NCBI GenBank assembly: GCA_011391345.1
Contig: JAABQR010000146.1
Coordinates: 1 to 6,991 of the forward strand
Length of the DNA stretch: 6,991 nt
From: Methanobacteriota archaeon
Lineage (GTDB): Archaea; Thermoplasmatota; Thermoplasmata; UBA10834
Reading direction: 5' to 3'
The position numbers and the translations under genes are program-made. The notes beneath the pieces were generated by a model. It worked only from the letters and a program-made list of their open reading frames with translations. It was not told the DNA's origin and made no database searches. Below, piece after piece: positions 6,433-6,991 of the stretch. Position 1 is the first letter of the stretch. Each line of letters opens with the position of its first letter.

Positions 6433-6440
6433 CTTAAACT
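6433..6440 (+). promoter_or_regulatory. TATA-like promoter element for the acyl-CoA synthetase gene
   Basis: CTTAAACT, preceded by the purine-rich GCAAAGA (6426-6432, possible BRE), lies in the 68-base gap after the toroid gene. Transcription would start around 6460, leaving a leader of about 16 bases. This suggests the synthetase gene is transcribed separately from the kinase operon. Confidence 0.5.
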
Positions 6441-6476
6441 GACATAGCTCACTCTTCGTAACAGGTTGAATCACCG

Positions 6477-6991
6477 ATGGGAACCGTCGAGGACCTGCGA
6501 CCGATCTTCTCGCCCAAGTCAATTGCAGTCGTAGGCGCGTCCCGAAGCCCCATGAAGATAGGGTACGAGATACTCCAGAACATACTCGTACACGGATACA
6601 AGGGAAGAGTGTACCCGATCAATCCAGAGAGCCCCGAGATAATGGGCCTCAGGGCACTCCCGAGCGTCCTGGCCGTCAAGGAGGACATCGACCTGGCAAT
6701 CATAGCCGTGCCAGCGGAGTTCGTGCCCAAGGTCATGAGCGAGTGCGCAAGGAAGAAGGTCAAGGGCGCGGTCGTCATCTCCGCTGGCTTCGGCGAGACC
6801 GGGGAGAAGGGCAGGGCACTGGAGAAGGAGGTGCTGGACATCGCGCGCGCTGGAGGCATCAGGCTCGTAGGGCCCAACACCCTCGGGTACAAGGATCCAG
6901 TGGACAACCTCGACGCGGCTTTCGTGTTCGGCATGCCCAAGAGGGGAGAGATCGCCCTCATAAGCCAGAGCGGAGCGCTCTGCGTGGGCAT
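6477..6991 (+). CDS. ADP-forming acyl-CoA (acetate-CoA) synthetase, N-terminal CoA-binding part (3' end beyond window)
   Basis: ATG at 6477 opens a frame of 171 codons that is still open at the right edge. The start MGTVEDLRPIFSPKSIAVVGAS is the typical opening of the NDP-forming acyl-CoA synthetase family. It is followed by a Rossmann-type CoA-binding domain with IGYEILQN, VYPINP, IDLAIIAVPAE, GAVVISAGFGE and GPNTLGY; the SQSGALC segment near 163 begins the succinyl-CoA-ligase-like domain. In archaea the enzyme converts acetyl- or other acyl-CoA, ADP and phosphate to acid, CoA and ATP, the energy-yielding end step of sugar or peptide fermentation. The phospho-histidine lies further on, outside the window, so activity cannot be checked. 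It is also open whether this is a separate alpha subunit or an alpha-beta fusion. Only a weak AGGT (6463-6466) precedes the ATG. Related protein acetyltransferases share this region and cannot be fully excluded. Confidence 0.88.
   Translation, partial: MGTVEDLRPIFSPKSIAVVGASRSPMKIGYEILQNILVHGYKGRVYPINPESPEIMGLRALPSVLAVKEDIDLAIIAVPAEFVPKVMSECARKKVKGAVVISAGFGETGEKGRALEKEVLDIARAGGIRLVGPNTLGYKDPVDNLDAAFVFGMPKRGEIALISQSGALCVG

Noticed and set aside
5812..6522. Minus-strand open frame of 236 codons over the toroid gene and the gap
   Set aside because: It runs antisense through clear QW-like repeats and across the synthetase promoter and start, with no motif of its own.
6449..6991. Minus-strand open frame of 180 codons at the right edge
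   Set aside because: Antisense to the acyl-CoA synthetase N-terminus, which matches its family along its whole length.
1..6991. CRISPR array, tRNA, rRNA, insertion sequence or phage genes
   Set aside because: No regularly spaced repeats, no tRNA-like TTC-loop or acceptor pattern, no transposase or integrase motifs, and the coding style looks even across the window.

Overview
This window looks like chromosomal DNA from a GC-rich archaeon. The evidence is an archaeal-type bifunctional fructose-1,6-bisphosphate aldolase/phosphatase, a short archaeal-type triosephosphate isomerase, the N-terminus of an ADP-forming acyl-CoA synthetase, TATA-like elements upstream of several genes, and heavy use of AGG (Arg) and ATA (Ile) codons. 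A euryarchaeal or Thermoplasmatota-like lineage is my best guess, but the lineage is inferred and not proven by anything here. I see no mobile element, CRISPR array, tRNA or rRNA.

Left part, minus strand (1-3084): three genes read leftwards. The first transcribed is the aldolase/phosphatase (fbp), followed closely by triosephosphate isomerase (tpiA). They form a compact gluconeogenic pair that takes glyceraldehyde-3-phosphate to fructose-6-phosphate. After 57 bases comes a gene that runs off the left edge. It encodes a secreted protein with a lamin-tail-like domain followed by a phospholipase D-type domain with one visible HKD motif. It has no stop codon inside the window.

Centre (3085-3345): a divergent promoter region of about 260 bases. 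It holds a TATA-like element for each direction, several short palindromes, and an imperfect inverted repeat at the expected start of the rightward transcript.

Right part, plus strand (3346-6991): a cytosolic multi-domain sensor histidine kinase (N-terminal helical domain, GAF, PAS with a cysteine cluster, archaeal-type H-box, HATPase). It is followed 21 bases later by a protein with terpenoid-cyclase/prenyltransferase-like repeats, probably in the same operon. No response regulator is present. After a short gap with its own TATA-like element comes the 5' part of an ADP-forming acyl-CoA synthetase gene, cut by the right edge.

The central-metabolism genes are ordinary. The parts worth a second look are the orphan kinase/toroid-protein pair, the cysteine-bearing PAS domain, the divergent control region, and the secreted lamin-tail/PLD protein. 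I found no clear sign of a wholly new system.
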